A stretch of DNA of 64,000 bases, from assembly GCA_029263715.1 (NCBI GenBank), contig JAJUFP010000002.1:183236-247235 (forward strand), written 5' to 3'. Position numbers and translations under genes: made by a program. The notes under the pieces are model-generated. The model saw only the letters and a list, made by a program, of their open reading frames with translations. It did not search any database and had not been told where the DNA came from. Below are positions 1 through 7,805 of this stretch, piece after piece. Source of the stretch: Nitrososphaera sp. (GTDB taxonomy: Archaea > Thermoproteota > Nitrososphaeria > Nitrososphaerales > Nitrososphaeraceae). How positions within the stretch are numbered: the first letter of the stretch is position 1; each line of letters starts with the position of its first letter.

Positions 1-14
1 TAAAACTGTCCGGC

Positions 15-1145
15 TTGCCAGAAAGTCTGCAGCCATCTACCAAACAGGTGTGGTCTGGCCGAGCCATAGTGTGCGTGGACCTAAACGCCTTCTACCCTTC
101 ATGCGAGGAGTTGCGGGACCCGACTTTGAAAGGAAAGCCCCACGCCGTGATAATGACAGACCAGCAAGACAGCATCACAAAAGGCGTGGTTTCCTCATGT
201 TCATACGAGGCAAGGAAGTACGGCGTTCGGTCTGCCATGTCGCTTTCAAAAGCCAAGTCATTGTGCCCGGATTTGATCTTGCGGCCCGTGGACATGCAGT
301 ACTACAGCAGGATCTCTGGTCAGGTTATGACAATACTTGAAGAGTTTGCAGAAGTCCTAGAGCAGGCAAGCATCGACGAGGCCTTTTTGGACTCAAAAGT
401 TGGTACAAGCCCAGAAGAGTACGGCAGAAAGATAAAGCAGGCCATCAAGGACCGGTGCGGCCTTTTGTGCTCCATTGGGATAGCAACGACAAAGTCTGCC
501 GCCAAGATTGCTTCTGATTTTAAAAAGCCTGACGGCCTGACGGTTGTTTACCCTGATGACCTGAAAAAGTTTCTAGAGCCCCTTGACGTTGGCAAGGTCT
601 CAGGCATAGGACCCAAGACGCAGCAGGCGCTAAAGGAGATGGGCATCGAGACCCTTGGTCAGCTGGCAAACACAGACGTGCAAAAGCTGACCGGCAGGTT
701 TGGAAAGAACGGCTACTGGATGTGGAATGTTGCCAACGGTACCGATGATGAGCCGGTTGTTCCAAGGGAGGACCATGTTTCGCTGAGCACCGAATACACG
801 CTGGATGTCTTTGCAAAGGACCGGCAAGCCATTCTTGGTTTTCTAGACGAGCTGGTCGATGAAATCCATCAAAGGGCCAAACGGCGGGGCTATTGGTTCA
901 AGACCGTGGGTGTGAAACTTGTCAGGACGGACTTTGGCACAGAAACCCGCGAGATATCTTTTGACGAGTTCCGAAACGATCGCCAGAGCATATCGTCTAC
1001 CATAGAACCCCTTTTGGACAGATTTTCACTGGCCGACGATAGGCCTGCAGTAAGAAAGGTGGGCCTGAAGATAAGCCACCTGATCAGAGACGAAGAGGTT
1101 CAGAAAAAGAAAGACTTGCAAAAAACTTTGCTAGATTATTACTAA
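15..1145 (+). CDS. Y-family (translesion) DNA polymerase
   Basis: Error-prone polymerase copying past DNA lesions. The N-terminus carries the palm motif VDLNAFYPSCEE, closer in wording to UmuC than to DinB, and the catalytic SIDEAFLD motif lies near residue 118. A helix-hairpin-helix thumb (VSGIGPKTQQALKEMG) and a little-finger region follow. The last residues QKTLLDYY fit a PCNA-interacting (PIP) box, as is usual for archaeal Dpo4. The first visible start is TTG at 15, but conserved sequence begins about residue 17, so the true start could lie elsewhere, even left of the window. Family length of about 350-380 residues fits. Confidence 0.93.
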   Translation: MPESLQPSTKQVWSGRAIVCVDLNAFYPSCEELRDPTLKGKPHAVIMTDQQDSITKGVVSSCSYEARKYGVRSAMSLSKAKSLCPDLILRPVDMQYYSRISGQVMTILEEFAEVLEQASIDEAFLDSKVGTSPEEYGRKIKQAIKDRCGLLCSIGIATTKSAAKIASDFKKPDGLTVVYPDDLKKFLEPLDVGKVSGIGPKTQQALKEMGIETLGQLANTDVQKLTGRFGKNGYWMWNVANGTDDEPVVPREDHVSLSTEYTLDVFAKDRQAILGFLDELVDEIHQRAKRRGYWFKTVGVKLVRTDFGTETREISFDEFRNDRQSISSTIEPLLDRFSLADDRPAVRKVGLKISHLIRDEEVQKKKDLQKTLLDYY

Positions 1146-1267
1146 GAGATTGTTCAAAATTATCAATCTGTAAACAGTACAGCAGGACAGCTGTGCTGGT
1201 CAAAAGAAGGATCACAAAAATACACAGCTCATTTTTATGTGCCATGTACCAAATGATAATAAGCACA

Positions 1268-1429
1268 ATGGCTACGGCTGGCAAATCCAAGGCAAGAGCC
1301 AAAGAGAAAATACCCAGATTAACTGAAGAATCAATCAAACAATCCATCGCTGAATATAAAGCTGGCAATTACAAGGAGTTCAAAACTGTAAAGGATCTTC
1401 TGCATGACATCGATTCATACAAAGACTGA
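1268..1429 (+). CDS. Putative antitoxin of a degenerate type II toxin-antitoxin pair
   Basis: A 53-residue, highly charged, mostly helical protein starting MATAGKSKARAK. The frame is open further upstream, but the ATG at 1268 has a TATA-like stretch about 30 nt before it and removes an unlikely hydrophobic leader. Its last bases overlap a second small gene at 1404 in another frame, the usual antitoxin-toxin arrangement. The layout resembles the intact pair at 26334-26769. Function is inferred from layout; no DNA-binding motif can be named. Confidence 0.45.
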   Translation: MATAGKSKARAKEKIPRLTEESIKQSIAEYKAGNYKEFKTVKDLLHDIDSYKD

Positions 1430-1595
1430 CCTTGTTCTTCACGGAACTCCCACTTTTCAAAAAGGCATTCAAACTACGAAAAACTCGAGATATTCCGGCG
1501 CGTTGGAAGAAGCAATTAACAATCTAGCGAATTCAGACAATCCTGCATTGCTGGGAAAGAAATGTTATCTGCCTCGTTTCAGGTTTGATCTGTAG
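1404..1595 (+). pseudogene. Short RelE/ParE-like toxin remnant
   Basis: A 63-residue frame overlapping the preceding antitoxin-like gene. The pattern FQKGIQ, then ALEEAINNLANSDNPALLGKK, resembles the helical first half of RelE-family mRNA interferases. The frame stops where the second half, with the catalytic R...Y strands, would begin. The full family length is about 85-95 residues, and the intact pair at 26479 shows what is missing. It is probably a decayed toxin, though a short unrelated protein cannot be excluded. Confidence 0.4.
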
Positions 1596-1626
1596 ATATC
1601 ACATTTAAGTACCAAGCATCATTTCA

Positions 1627-1920
1627 TCAAGATTGTTTACTGCCACGCGTCGAAGATTTCTTTCTGTCATCAAAGACCCATTTTGTAACTATGATGATGC
1701 CAGCGATGGGAAAGCTTGCTATGAAGGCGTACGGGAAAATTGCAAGGAATGCCGATGGTTCAAACATGGCCACGCAACTCTGGATGGCTAAATCCAGATA
1801 CCAATAAAGGCTTTTCTCTGCCGGCAATCGTGGGGCCAGCGTCGTTAGACCAAAAGTACATGCATCAGTATTTATTCCCGAATGTCGTGCATATATCAAA
1901 AGGAGAAACATCACGGCCAA
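1627..1920 (-). CDS. Small membrane protein of unknown function
   Basis: A 97-residue protein with a hydrophobic N-terminus (MAVMFLLLIY), a central hydrophobic stretch and a third one (IASFPIAGIIIVTKWVF), ending in a basic, serine-rich tail. Two to three membrane passes are likely. It is divergent from, and touches, the 5' end of the PHP gene on the other strand, so their promoters would overlap. No family recognised. Confidence 0.45.
   Translation of the reverse strand: MAVMFLLLIYARHSGINTDACTFGLTTLAPRLPAEKSLYWYLDLAIQSCVAMFEPSAFLAIFPYAFIASFPIAGIIIVTKWVFDDRKKSSTRGSKQS
1889..1903 (+). promoter_or_regulatory. TATA-like box before the PHP gene
   Basis: The stretch GCATATATCAAAAGG holds an archaeal TATA-like box. 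A transcript starting about 26 nt downstream would begin near 1920, exactly where PHP-domain sequence becomes readable (1922 onward) but about 65 nt before the first ATG. This bears on the start-codon problem of that gene. Confidence 0.5.
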
Positions 1921-1984
1921 TTTTTTAAACGCTGAACTTCATTGTCATAACACCTTTTCGAACCACCAGAACGGTTCAGTCCGC

Positions 1985-2839
1985 ATGCCCTTTGACTGCG
2001 GCGTAGAGATGGCCCAGCAGCTGCAGAAGGCTCTGGAAAAGCAAGTCGACGTCTTGTTCATAACCAATCACAACACCTTGGAAGGTTACCGGCAGATCCT
2101 TGATTATCAGGATAACCACGCCAAGTTTGCAGGAATCAAGATCTACCCTGCCGAGGAAATTACAATAAACAACGGAGGCCATGTCCTTGCCTACGGCATC
2201 CACAGGACCATCAAGCCTGGGATGACCCTTGAAGAGACTCTAGATGAGATCCGCCGCCAGGATGCAGTTTCCTGCGCTGCCCACCCCTTTGCTGTCACAA
2301 ACGGCATAAGGGAGCGGGCCGTTATGTGCGACATTATAGAGTCCTTCAATAGCAACAACGTGGACCGTTACTCTAACATCGTTGCAAGCCGGTTTGCCAA
2401 GGAAAACAGGATGCCGGAAATTGCAGGAAGCGATTCTCATGTACTGACGACCATTGGCCGGTGCATGAACACCGTCGAGGCAGAAAACAACCTGGATGCC
2501 GTCCTGCAGACCCTGAGAAAAAAGGGCACCACCGTTGCCAGCAGGGGCTACGCGTCCCAAAGCGAGATCTACGAGCATGCCCACTACATCATCACCAGCT
2601 CTCGGGAGCAACTGCTTGATTACGCCATGCAGCACCATCCGCGCTACTACCGTGTGGTAAAATGGGCCTTGGACTCGTACGCTGGCGACCCCACCAGCAC
2701 GCTTTGGCGGTCCCTGGGCGGATTTGCCCTTTACCTGGCAAAGCGGGTCTCAAAGAAGGTCAACATGGACGGCCATAACCCCCGTGTGTTTGAGAAGAGG
2801 CCCTGGGCCGAACTTATTGGCATGGGAATCCTGCCGTAG
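1985..2839 (+). CDS. PHP-domain metal-dependent phosphoesterase
   Basis: Hydrolase of the PHP superfamily (polymerase and histidinol phosphatase), which uses a trinuclear metal site. ITNHNT near residue 28, AHPFAV and the late GSDSHV are metal-binding motifs. The coordinates give the first ATG, but the same frame upstream reads FLNAELHCHNTFSNHQNG from 1922, which is PHP motif I (HxH), essential for the family. No ATG, GTG or TTG exists in this frame between 1823 and 1985. Either a rare start codon near 1922-1928 is used or the start has mutated. A C-terminal extension follows the PHP fold. Substrate unknown. Confidence 0.85.
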   Translation: MPFDCGVEMAQQLQKALEKQVDVLFITNHNTLEGYRQILDYQDNHAKFAGIKIYPAEEITINNGGHVLAYGIHRTIKPGMTLEETLDEIRRQDAVSCAAHPFAVTNGIRERAVMCDIIESFNSNNVDRYSNIVASRFAKENRMPEIAGSDSHVLTTIGRCMNTVEAENNLDAVLQTLRKKGTTVASRGYASQSEIYEHAHYIITSSREQLLDYAMQHHPRYYRVVKWALDSYAGDPTSTLWRSLGGFALYLAKRVSKKVNMDGHNPRVFEKRPWAELIGMGILP

Positions 2840-2875
2840 CTATATATTGAGTCATTGCCTAGTCAAGGGTGACTA

Positions 2876-3112
2876 ATGTCATACGAAAGACGTGGATATG
2901 GCGGCGGCCGCTTCGGCAGCTCCGGTCCAAAGCCTGTAGAGACAGGCAAAGAATACGAAGTGCAGATTACGGAAAAAAGCAGACAGGGTGACGGTATCGC
3001 CAGGGTTCAGGGATTTGTCATTTTCGTCAAGAACGGACAAGTTGGACAGAATACCAAGGTACGAGTTACCAACGTTGGCGCGAGATTCGCAACCGCGGAA
3101 ATCGTACAGTAA
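2876..3112 (+). CDS. TRAM-domain RNA-binding protein, copy 1
   Basis: A 78-residue stand-alone TRAM protein: a glycine/arginine-rich N-terminus (YERRGYGGGRFG), then the five-stranded OB-like TRAM fold with the signature GDGIARVQGFVIFV. TRAM domains bind structured RNA, and archaeal stand-alone TRAM proteins have been proposed as RNA chaperones. A close paralogue lies at 10455. ATG 2876 is preceded by a TATA-like CTATATATTG at about 2839-2848, fitting a short or no leader. Confidence 0.9.
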   Translation: MSYERRGYGGGRFGSSGPKPVETGKEYEVQITEKSRQGDGIARVQGFVIFVKNGQVGQNTKVRVTNVGARFATAEIVQ

Positions 3113-3151
3113 GCGCACTAAAGCATGCATGCCCGATGAGGGGTGCCACTC

Positions 3152-3469
3152 TTATTTTTCATTCAACTTTGCTTCAAGATCCGCCAGTGCGGTCGGATGC
3201 TGTTGAAGGTAACCCTTGACGTAAAGGACACCAAGCTTGTCAAGGTACAGGACAGCCATACTCTTGCCGTCATCTGATAGATATCTCTGCTTGACCAGCT
3301 TGCGGGCTATCTTGTCAAAACTATCCTTGATCCCAAAGGCTGACTGGATATCCTGCCACTTGAGCTTGCTTCTTACCATTTCAAGGCTAGTGTAACCTGC
3401 TTTGCCGATAATCCCCCTGTCATACATCAATAACAAGACGGCAATTTCATAAGGTTCTAAATCGGACAA
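3152..3469 (-). CDS. Winged-helix-like hypothetical protein
   Basis: 105 residues with a helix-rich N-terminal half and a strand-turn-strand wing pattern (KSMAVLYLDKLGVLYVKGYL). The look is that of archaeal winged-helix DNA-binding proteins. It is divergently transcribed from the regulator at 3534 across a 64-bp AT-rich interval, so the two may share an operator. Specific role unknown. Confidence 0.6.
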   Translation of the reverse strand: MSDLEPYEIAVLLLMYDRGIIGKAGYTSLEMVRSKLKWQDIQSAFGIKDSFDKIARKLVKQRYLSDDGKSMAVLYLDKLGVLYVKGYLQQHPTALADLEAKLNEK

Positions 3470-3533
3470 CGCACAGTTATACAGTGCACTTATATTTATG
3501 TATAGTTATGCAGTAATAATTATATAGATATAC
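3470..3533. promoter_or_regulatory. Divergent AT-rich promoter region
   Basis: Interval between two divergent DNA-binding-protein genes. It holds several TATA-like stretches (TTATATTTATG, ATTATATAGATATA) and two similar words, CAGTTATACAGT and TAGTTATGCAGT, that could be binding sites for either neighbour. The repeat is seen; the regulator binding is inferred. Confidence 0.45.
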
Positions 3534-4067
3534 ATGATAACTGCATGCATGGAAAAAGTAGCGGGCCGCCCGAGAACCGACTTCCCAAGGGCCGTGCAGC
3601 AAGTCCTCAAGGTACTGTCTGACGGCAGGCCGTATACGATAAACCGGCTCGCACAGGAGGCGAATTTGAACTTTAGGACTGTCAAAAAGGTAATAGATCT
3701 TATAGAACAGACGCAGCGGTCGCTACAGTCAAGAAGGGTCGATGTCTCTGCCACGTCGGACAACCACACGGTAGTGCAGGCCCGGGAAAAGTCCGGCCTT
3801 GCGTCACTTCCAGAGCATATCCAGAACATGGTCATAAAGTCGATCTACCCGGAAATCACAGAGGAGGAAAAGGTGTTGACGCACCTGCTAAAGAGGGGAG
3901 CAGTGAGCGAGAAAACAGCCGTCTGGATGGCCAAATCGGAAGCCCTGAACAGGCTGATAGAGGCAGAACATGTAATAAAAACCGGTGAAAAGTTCTACCT
4001 GACAAAAGACGCGCAGGTGATAGCCAAGGGCGCGCTATCACTATATCCTGAGCTGCAAGAACTCTGA
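3534..4067 (+). CDS. HTH-domain transcriptional regulator-like protein
   Basis: 177 residues. Residues about 20-65 (QQVLKVLSDGRPYTINRLAQEANLNFRTVKKVIDLI) form a clear helix-turn-helix with winged-helix layout. The C-terminal half repeats a helical pattern ending in a second wing-like segment (VIKTGEKFYLTKDAQVIAKG). An internal ATG at 3549 (MEKVAGRPR) is an equally good start. Likely a DNA-binding regulator facing the divergent gene at 3469; targets unknown. Confidence 0.65.
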   Translation: MITACMEKVAGRPRTDFPRAVQQVLKVLSDGRPYTINRLAQEANLNFRTVKKVIDLIEQTQRSLQSRRVDVSATSDNHTVVQAREKSGLASLPEHIQNMVIKSIYPEITEEEKVLTHLLKRGAVSEKTAVWMAKSEALNRLIEAEHVIKTGEKFYLTKDAQVIAKGALSLYPELQEL

Positions 4068-4349
4068 CAGAGGATCGCAGTCAACTGCGAGTCCTTTCAA
4101 GAAACCGCAGAAGGAAATAACAGTAACGAAAGAAGGTAAACAAAAGTTGTGGCGGATTTCTTTTCCCTCTTCAAGCGTGGACCTTCTTACCAGCCAACTT
4201 GCACATGAGCAGTCTGCGGTAAATACTGATAATAATGTTGCAGTAAAGACGATATTGACGACGCCATCGGTTTTAAGATCGGCCTTGGCACACTTTTACA
4301 GATCTAGCTACCTTCTAGACCATTACCAAAAGATAGTAAGATTGACAAT
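4068..4349. other. Stretch without a convincing gene
   Basis: One 68-codon open frame (4147-4353) is present, but its composition is low-complexity and it has no recognisable domain. There is a short inverted repeat just after the upstream gene (GATCGCAGTCAACTGCGAGTC, 4074-4094) that could form a terminator-like hairpin. Confidence 0.35.
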
Positions 4350-4538
4350 ATGAAGGTCTTGAGAAGATACTTCTTTGTATATTCAAGAACCATCAATGAA
4401 AAGGTGGCCAGAAATATTGTAGAGATTAAGGCCTCGTACAGCAAAGTGGGAGAAATCTACTCAAAACTCCATGAACTAACCAAGGGCGTTCTAAAAAACA
4501 AAACGCGTTTGTCATCTGCAATATGCACATTTAGATAG
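4350..4538 (+). CDS. Small basic hypothetical protein, low confidence
   Basis: A 62-codon frame rich in lysine and arginine with an amphipathic helical middle (EKVARNIVEIKASYSKVGEIYSK, in part). ATG 4350 follows a TATA-poor region. No family recognised; it may be a relic of a larger gene. Confidence 0.25.
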   Translation: MKVLRRYFFVYSRTINEKVARNIVEIKASYSKVGEIYSKLHELTKGVLKNKTRLSSAICTFR

Positions 4539-4620
4539 CCTTTTAACTGGGCATCGTTAAGTGTAGTCGGTTTTTAACTTAGGCAAAAGAAAAGTTCTAA
4601 GCGAATCTCAGTTAAAGGAG

Positions 4621-4890
4621 ATGGTGATGCCAGGCCAAGGTCAGCTTTTTGGAAGGGTCATAAAATTGGTCGGAGGCGACAACATCATAGTCAAGTGCAC
4701 CGACGGCAAGGTAAGGACCTGCCGCATTAGAGGGAAGATAAAGCGCAGGATGTGGATAAGGGACAACGACCTGGTGTTGATAGCACCATGGGATTTCCAG
4801 TCTGAAAGAGCAGACATAATCTGGCGATACATATCTGCCCATGCAGAAAAGATAAAGCAAGACGGTCATCTGGCGGGACTTGACGAGTAG
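4621..4890 (+). CDS. Translation initiation factor aIF-1A
   Basis: Archaeal homologue of eIF1A, which binds the A site of the small subunit and promotes scanning and start selection. The S1-like OB fold is visible: GRVIKLVGGDNIIVKCTDGK, then RCRI-type strand (TCRIRGKIKRRMWI), then WDFQSERADIIWRY, all family hallmarks. The 89 residues fit the family. ATG 4621 directly follows AAAGGAG; the third codon is also ATG, so the product may start MPGQGQ. Stand-alone host gene. Confidence 0.95.
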   Translation: MVMPGQGQLFGRVIKLVGGDNIIVKCTDGKVRTCRIRGKIKRRMWIRDNDLVLIAPWDFQSERADIIWRYISAHAEKIKQDGHLAGLDE

Positions 4891-4969
4891 TTCTCTGTCA
4901 CATGTTAAGCAGGGAGCAATTTTGAATCCCTGCAACAGCACTTAATACCCGATATCTTTCATAATATCT

Positions 4970-5173
4970 ATGTTGGAAATAGCATTAGACGAGCATGTAA
5001 TCAGGTGCAGCATGTGCGGACGCGATCTTGTTGTCAAGGACAACGTAAACAACGGGGTTGCATTTCTGAGCCATCTGAAAATTGATCATGGTATCTTTTA
5101 TACTCCACAGCGCATGACCCAGACAAGACTAAAGAAACATAACGCAGGTCAGATGCTGGATTCGACGCAATAG
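4970..5173 (+). CDS. Small C2H2-like zinc protein
   Basis: 67 residues. CSMCGRDL followed by HLKIDHG gives Cys-X2-Cys ... His-X4-His spacing, which fits a single C2H2-type zinc finger. A basic C-terminal part follows. A TATA-like ATAATATC lies just before the ATG at 4970. DNA or protein binding is inferred. Confidence 0.6.
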   Translation: MLEIALDEHVIRCSMCGRDLVVKDNVNNGVAFLSHLKIDHGIFYTPQRMTQTRLKKHNAGQMLDSTQ

Positions 5174-5219
5174 GATTGTTTGGCAGGAATTGATGCAAAG
5201 GTGAATCTCTTCATCTTTG

Positions 5220-5468
5220 TCAAGTTCCGCCCTTGGCGTTTTGCTGCTTTATGTTGTACCGCCTGACGATCTCCTTGTCAATCTCTTCGTGTTTTATCTG
5301 CTCTCCTCTTCTGCCTGGCGTTTTCATCGCCTGCTGCTTTACCTTCCTCCTTTCGTCTTCTAGTTCGTCTCTTCCAGAGTCCTGCCTCATCTTTCTTAGC
5401 TCCTGAGCATAATTTTCCCGAAAAACCCTCTCCTCTTCCGTGTCTTGAATCATATTCTCAATACTCAT
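5220..5468 (-). CDS. Highly charged coiled-coil hypothetical protein
   Basis: 82 residues, nearly all charged and helical (EEERVFRENYAQELRKMRQDSG), predicted as one long helix or coiled coil without hydrophobic core. No cysteines, no membrane segment, no recognised family. Monocistronic on the minus strand. Confidence 0.5.
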   Translation of the reverse strand: MSIENMIQDTEEERVFRENYAQELRKMRQDSGRDELEDERRKVKQQAMKTPGRRGEQIKHEEIDKEIVRRYNIKQQNAKGGT

Positions 5469-5719
5469 ACAACGAATGGATATTAAGAGATTAGCAATTC
5501 TGCTAGGACGCGGCTGAACTGGCAGGATTCGTGGCTTTGTCCAATTGACGGCTCATATGTAAAGAAGATTGATACTCACTACTGGCAGGCCATAGTCTAT
5601 ACCACAGTTTAGAAAACATGTTGGTTTGGCAAGAAAAACGCCTGCCGGAATTGCAGGAATCTAGAAGGTCAGAACAAATGGGTACCTGTAATTCAGAAAA
5701 GCTAAACAACTAATTTAAT
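5469..5719. other. Non-coding interval before uspA
   Basis: About 250 bp with no supported gene. A 68-codon minus-strand frame here lacks any domain. The last bases before 5720 (TTTAATATG) suggest a short-leader transcript for the UspA gene. Confidence 0.4.
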
Positions 5720-6247
5720 ATGACAATTCTGCCAACACCAGGTGTATTGGCCGCATTCCACAAGATTCTCGTACCTCACGACGGTTCCAAATCCTCAGAT
5801 CCGGCGCTAGAATATGCAGTAAAAATTGTTGGTGGAAAAGATAGCGAGATTATCCTTATGCATGTTATTCCATCGTTCCCTGCGCCATTTCCGTCAGCAA
5901 AGCATGGCAGAATAAAAGCCGTGTCTAAAAGTTACCTGCATGATGTCTACGAGGAGCTAGAATCAAATGCTGAAAAAGTTCTTGATAAATTGAAGCAGAG
6001 CTGGACTAGTAGCAGCGGGGTGTCAATGCATACCCATGTAGCTGTTGGCGGAAACGTGGCACAGCGGATTGTTGATTATGCCAAAAAACACGACATAGAT
6101 TTGATCGTGATTAACAGTAGAAGCACCATTGGCCGTGCTCGCTCCAGGCTCAAGTTTTGGGTGCCGCTTGGCAGCGTTTCCAGAGCTGTATCTGAGATGA
6201 CTCCGTGTCCAGTCCTGCTTGTCAGGCCAGTCCGAAAAGCTGCATGA
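5720..6247 (+). CDS. Universal stress protein, UspA family
   Basis: Single-domain Usp of 175 residues: KILVPHDGSKSSDPALEYAV forms the first strand and helix, and GGNVAQRIVDYAKKHDIDLIV the central part. The C-terminal PCPVLLVRP strand is typical. The usual ATP-binding pattern G-X2-G-X9-G-S/T is altered here (GRARSRLKFWVPLGSVS), with a few extra residues, so ATP binding is uncertain. The ORF starts at an ATG directly after a TTTAATATG context. Monocistronic. Confidence 0.92.
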   Translation: MTILPTPGVLAAFHKILVPHDGSKSSDPALEYAVKIVGGKDSEIILMHVIPSFPAPFPSAKHGRIKAVSKSYLHDVYEELESNAEKVLDKLKQSWTSSSGVSMHTHVAVGGNVAQRIVDYAKKHDIDLIVINSRSTIGRARSRLKFWVPLGSVSRAVSEMTPCPVLLVRPVRKAA

Positions 6248-6299
6248 TCCTGCATTTGACACTTCCGTCAGGCCGTTAACACGGCAGGGACGGATTTAC

Positions 6300-6418
6300 C
6301 ACAGTTTATATCTGCCAACTGCGACTGCTGTAGCATACAAAAGATCTTGCGGCGGGTTTGTTAACGGACTGCTCACATCTTCCGTGACTTTTGTGTAACA
6401 GCGAGAAGAGAAAATAAA
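6300..6418 (+). promoter_or_regulatory. TATA box and long leader of the DEAD-box helicase gene
   Basis: A good TATA box (CAGTTTATATCTG, about 6302-6314) predicts a transcript start near 6335, leaving about 80 nt of untranslated leader, unlike the leaderless style of most neighbours. The leader contains short complementary words and may be regulatory, as cold-responsive helicase leaders often are (inference). Confidence 0.45.
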
Positions 6419-7660
6419 ATGATTATTGAAGACGCAACAAGAGAAAAAATTACATTTAAGGAACTGGGACTTGGAGAAAGGATTCAGAAGGCACTTGCAG
6501 AAAACGGGTTTGAGGTACCCTTCCCCATACAGGCGGCAGCAATACCGCTTGTTTTAGAAGGCAAGGACGTGATAGGGCAGGCGCATACGGGAACCGGCAA
6601 GACGGCAGCCTTTTCGCTGCCCCTGCTGACAAAGATCAAGGCCGCCAGCCGGTCGGTGCAGGCACTGATAATCGTGCCAACAAGGGAGCTGGCAGTACAG
6701 GTGACAAATGAAATAAACCGGTTCTCAAAGTACGTGCAAATTACAGCAGTATCGGTTTATGGCGGGCAGAGCTTTGGCCTTCAGAACGACAAGCTCAGGC
6801 GGGGCGCGCATATCGTGGTTGCAACGCCGGGAAGGCTTATCGACCACATGAAGAGGGGCTCCATACGCCTGGACACTGTCAAGTTTGTTGTACTTGATGA
6901 AGCCGACAGGATGCTGGACATGGGCTTTATAGACGATATCGAGTTCGTACTTTCCAGAATCGACAAGAACAGCCGGCAGACTTTGCTGTTCTCAGCAACG
7001 ATGTCGCCAGAGATCCTCCGGCTTGCCAAAAAGTACATGAAAGAAAGCAACATTCGGGAAGTAAGGCTCAACAAGCAAGAAGTCACCGTCAACAGCATAG
7101 AGCAAGCGTACTTGCTGGTAAGCGAGCAGCAAAAGTTAGACCAGTTGATGGGACTGCTCCGTACGCAGAGTGAAAAGCAGGTAATAGTTTTTGCTGCAAC
7201 CAAGCGAAGGGTGGACAAACTCACATCGAATCTGAGAAATGAGGGATTCCGGGCAGCAGCCATACACGGCGATCTGTCCCAGAACCAGAGAGACCATGTG
7301 ATGAACAGGTTCAGAAGGGGCTCAGACAACATTCTTGTTGCCACAGACATCGCCGCAAGGGGCATCGATGTGCCCACCGTGGGCCAGGTGATCAACTACG
7401 ACATCCCGGATGAGCCGGATACCTACTTTCATCGCATCGGAAGGACGGCAAGGGCCGGCGCGCAAGGAAAGGCCGTATCCCTTGTATCGGCAGACCGGTT
7501 CTCTGACTTTGAAAGGATACTGCGGCAAACCAAGCTTCCAATCCACCGGTTGAACGAGGTGATGGGCATCGCAGTTCCAGCCATGCAGAACCAGCGCAGA
7601 AGGCCGGCTTTTGGCAACAAGAATCGGGGCAGGCGCAATTTCCAAAGATACCGGAGATAA
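6419..7660 (+). CDS. DEAD-box ATP-dependent RNA helicase
   Basis: All motifs are present: Q motif (PFPIQAAAIP), motif I AHTGTGKTA, Ia PTRELA, II DEAD (VLDEADRMLDMGF), III SAT, V ATDIAARGIDV and VI HRIGRTARAG. The two RecA lobes occupy residues about 25-210 and 225-365. A basic C-terminal tail (RRRPAFGNKNRGRRNFQRYRR, in part) probably binds RNA non-specifically. The 413-residue length is that of compact RNA-remodelling helicases of the RhlE/CshA type. Confidence 0.96.
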   Translation: MIIEDATREKITFKELGLGERIQKALAENGFEVPFPIQAAAIPLVLEGKDVIGQAHTGTGKTAAFSLPLLTKIKAASRSVQALIIVPTRELAVQVTNEINRFSKYVQITAVSVYGGQSFGLQNDKLRRGAHIVVATPGRLIDHMKRGSIRLDTVKFVVLDEADRMLDMGFIDDIEFVLSRIDKNSRQTLLFSATMSPEILRLAKKYMKESNIREVRLNKQEVTVNSIEQAYLLVSEQQKLDQLMGLLRTQSEKQVIVFAATKRRVDKLTSNLRNEGFRAAAIHGDLSQNQRDHVMNRFRRGSDNILVATDIAARGIDVPTVGQVINYDIPDEPDTYFHRIGRTARAGAQGKAVSLVSADRFSDFERILRQTKLPIHRLNEVMGIAVPAMQNQRRRPAFGNKNRGRRNFQRYRR

Positions 7661-7676
7661 TTACTCGATCGCCGGA

Positions 7677-7699
7677 TCCTTTTTTCTTTAGATTTTTAG
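7677..7699 (+). terminator. T-rich terminator after helicase gene
   Basis: CCTTTTTTCTTTAGATTTTT follows the helicase stop codon by about 17 nt. Oligo-T tracts of this sort act as archaeal terminators. Confidence 0.5.
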
Positions 7700-7805
7700 A
7701 CTGGCACTATGAGAAGTGACTTGCTTTTACTGAGCAATGATCTCCATACGGTGGCTCCGGAATCGGTGAAAACTTATACACAACCAGGAGAAAACGAAAG
7801 AAGTA

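Noticed and set aside
4891..4905. GTTCTCTGTCAC after aIF-1A
   Set aside because: Resembles the virus element but no start codon lies 32-35 nt downstream; chance match.
6781..7395. 204-codon minus-strand frame
   Set aside because: Lies entirely antisense to the DEAD-box helicase, serine/leucine-rich without any domain.
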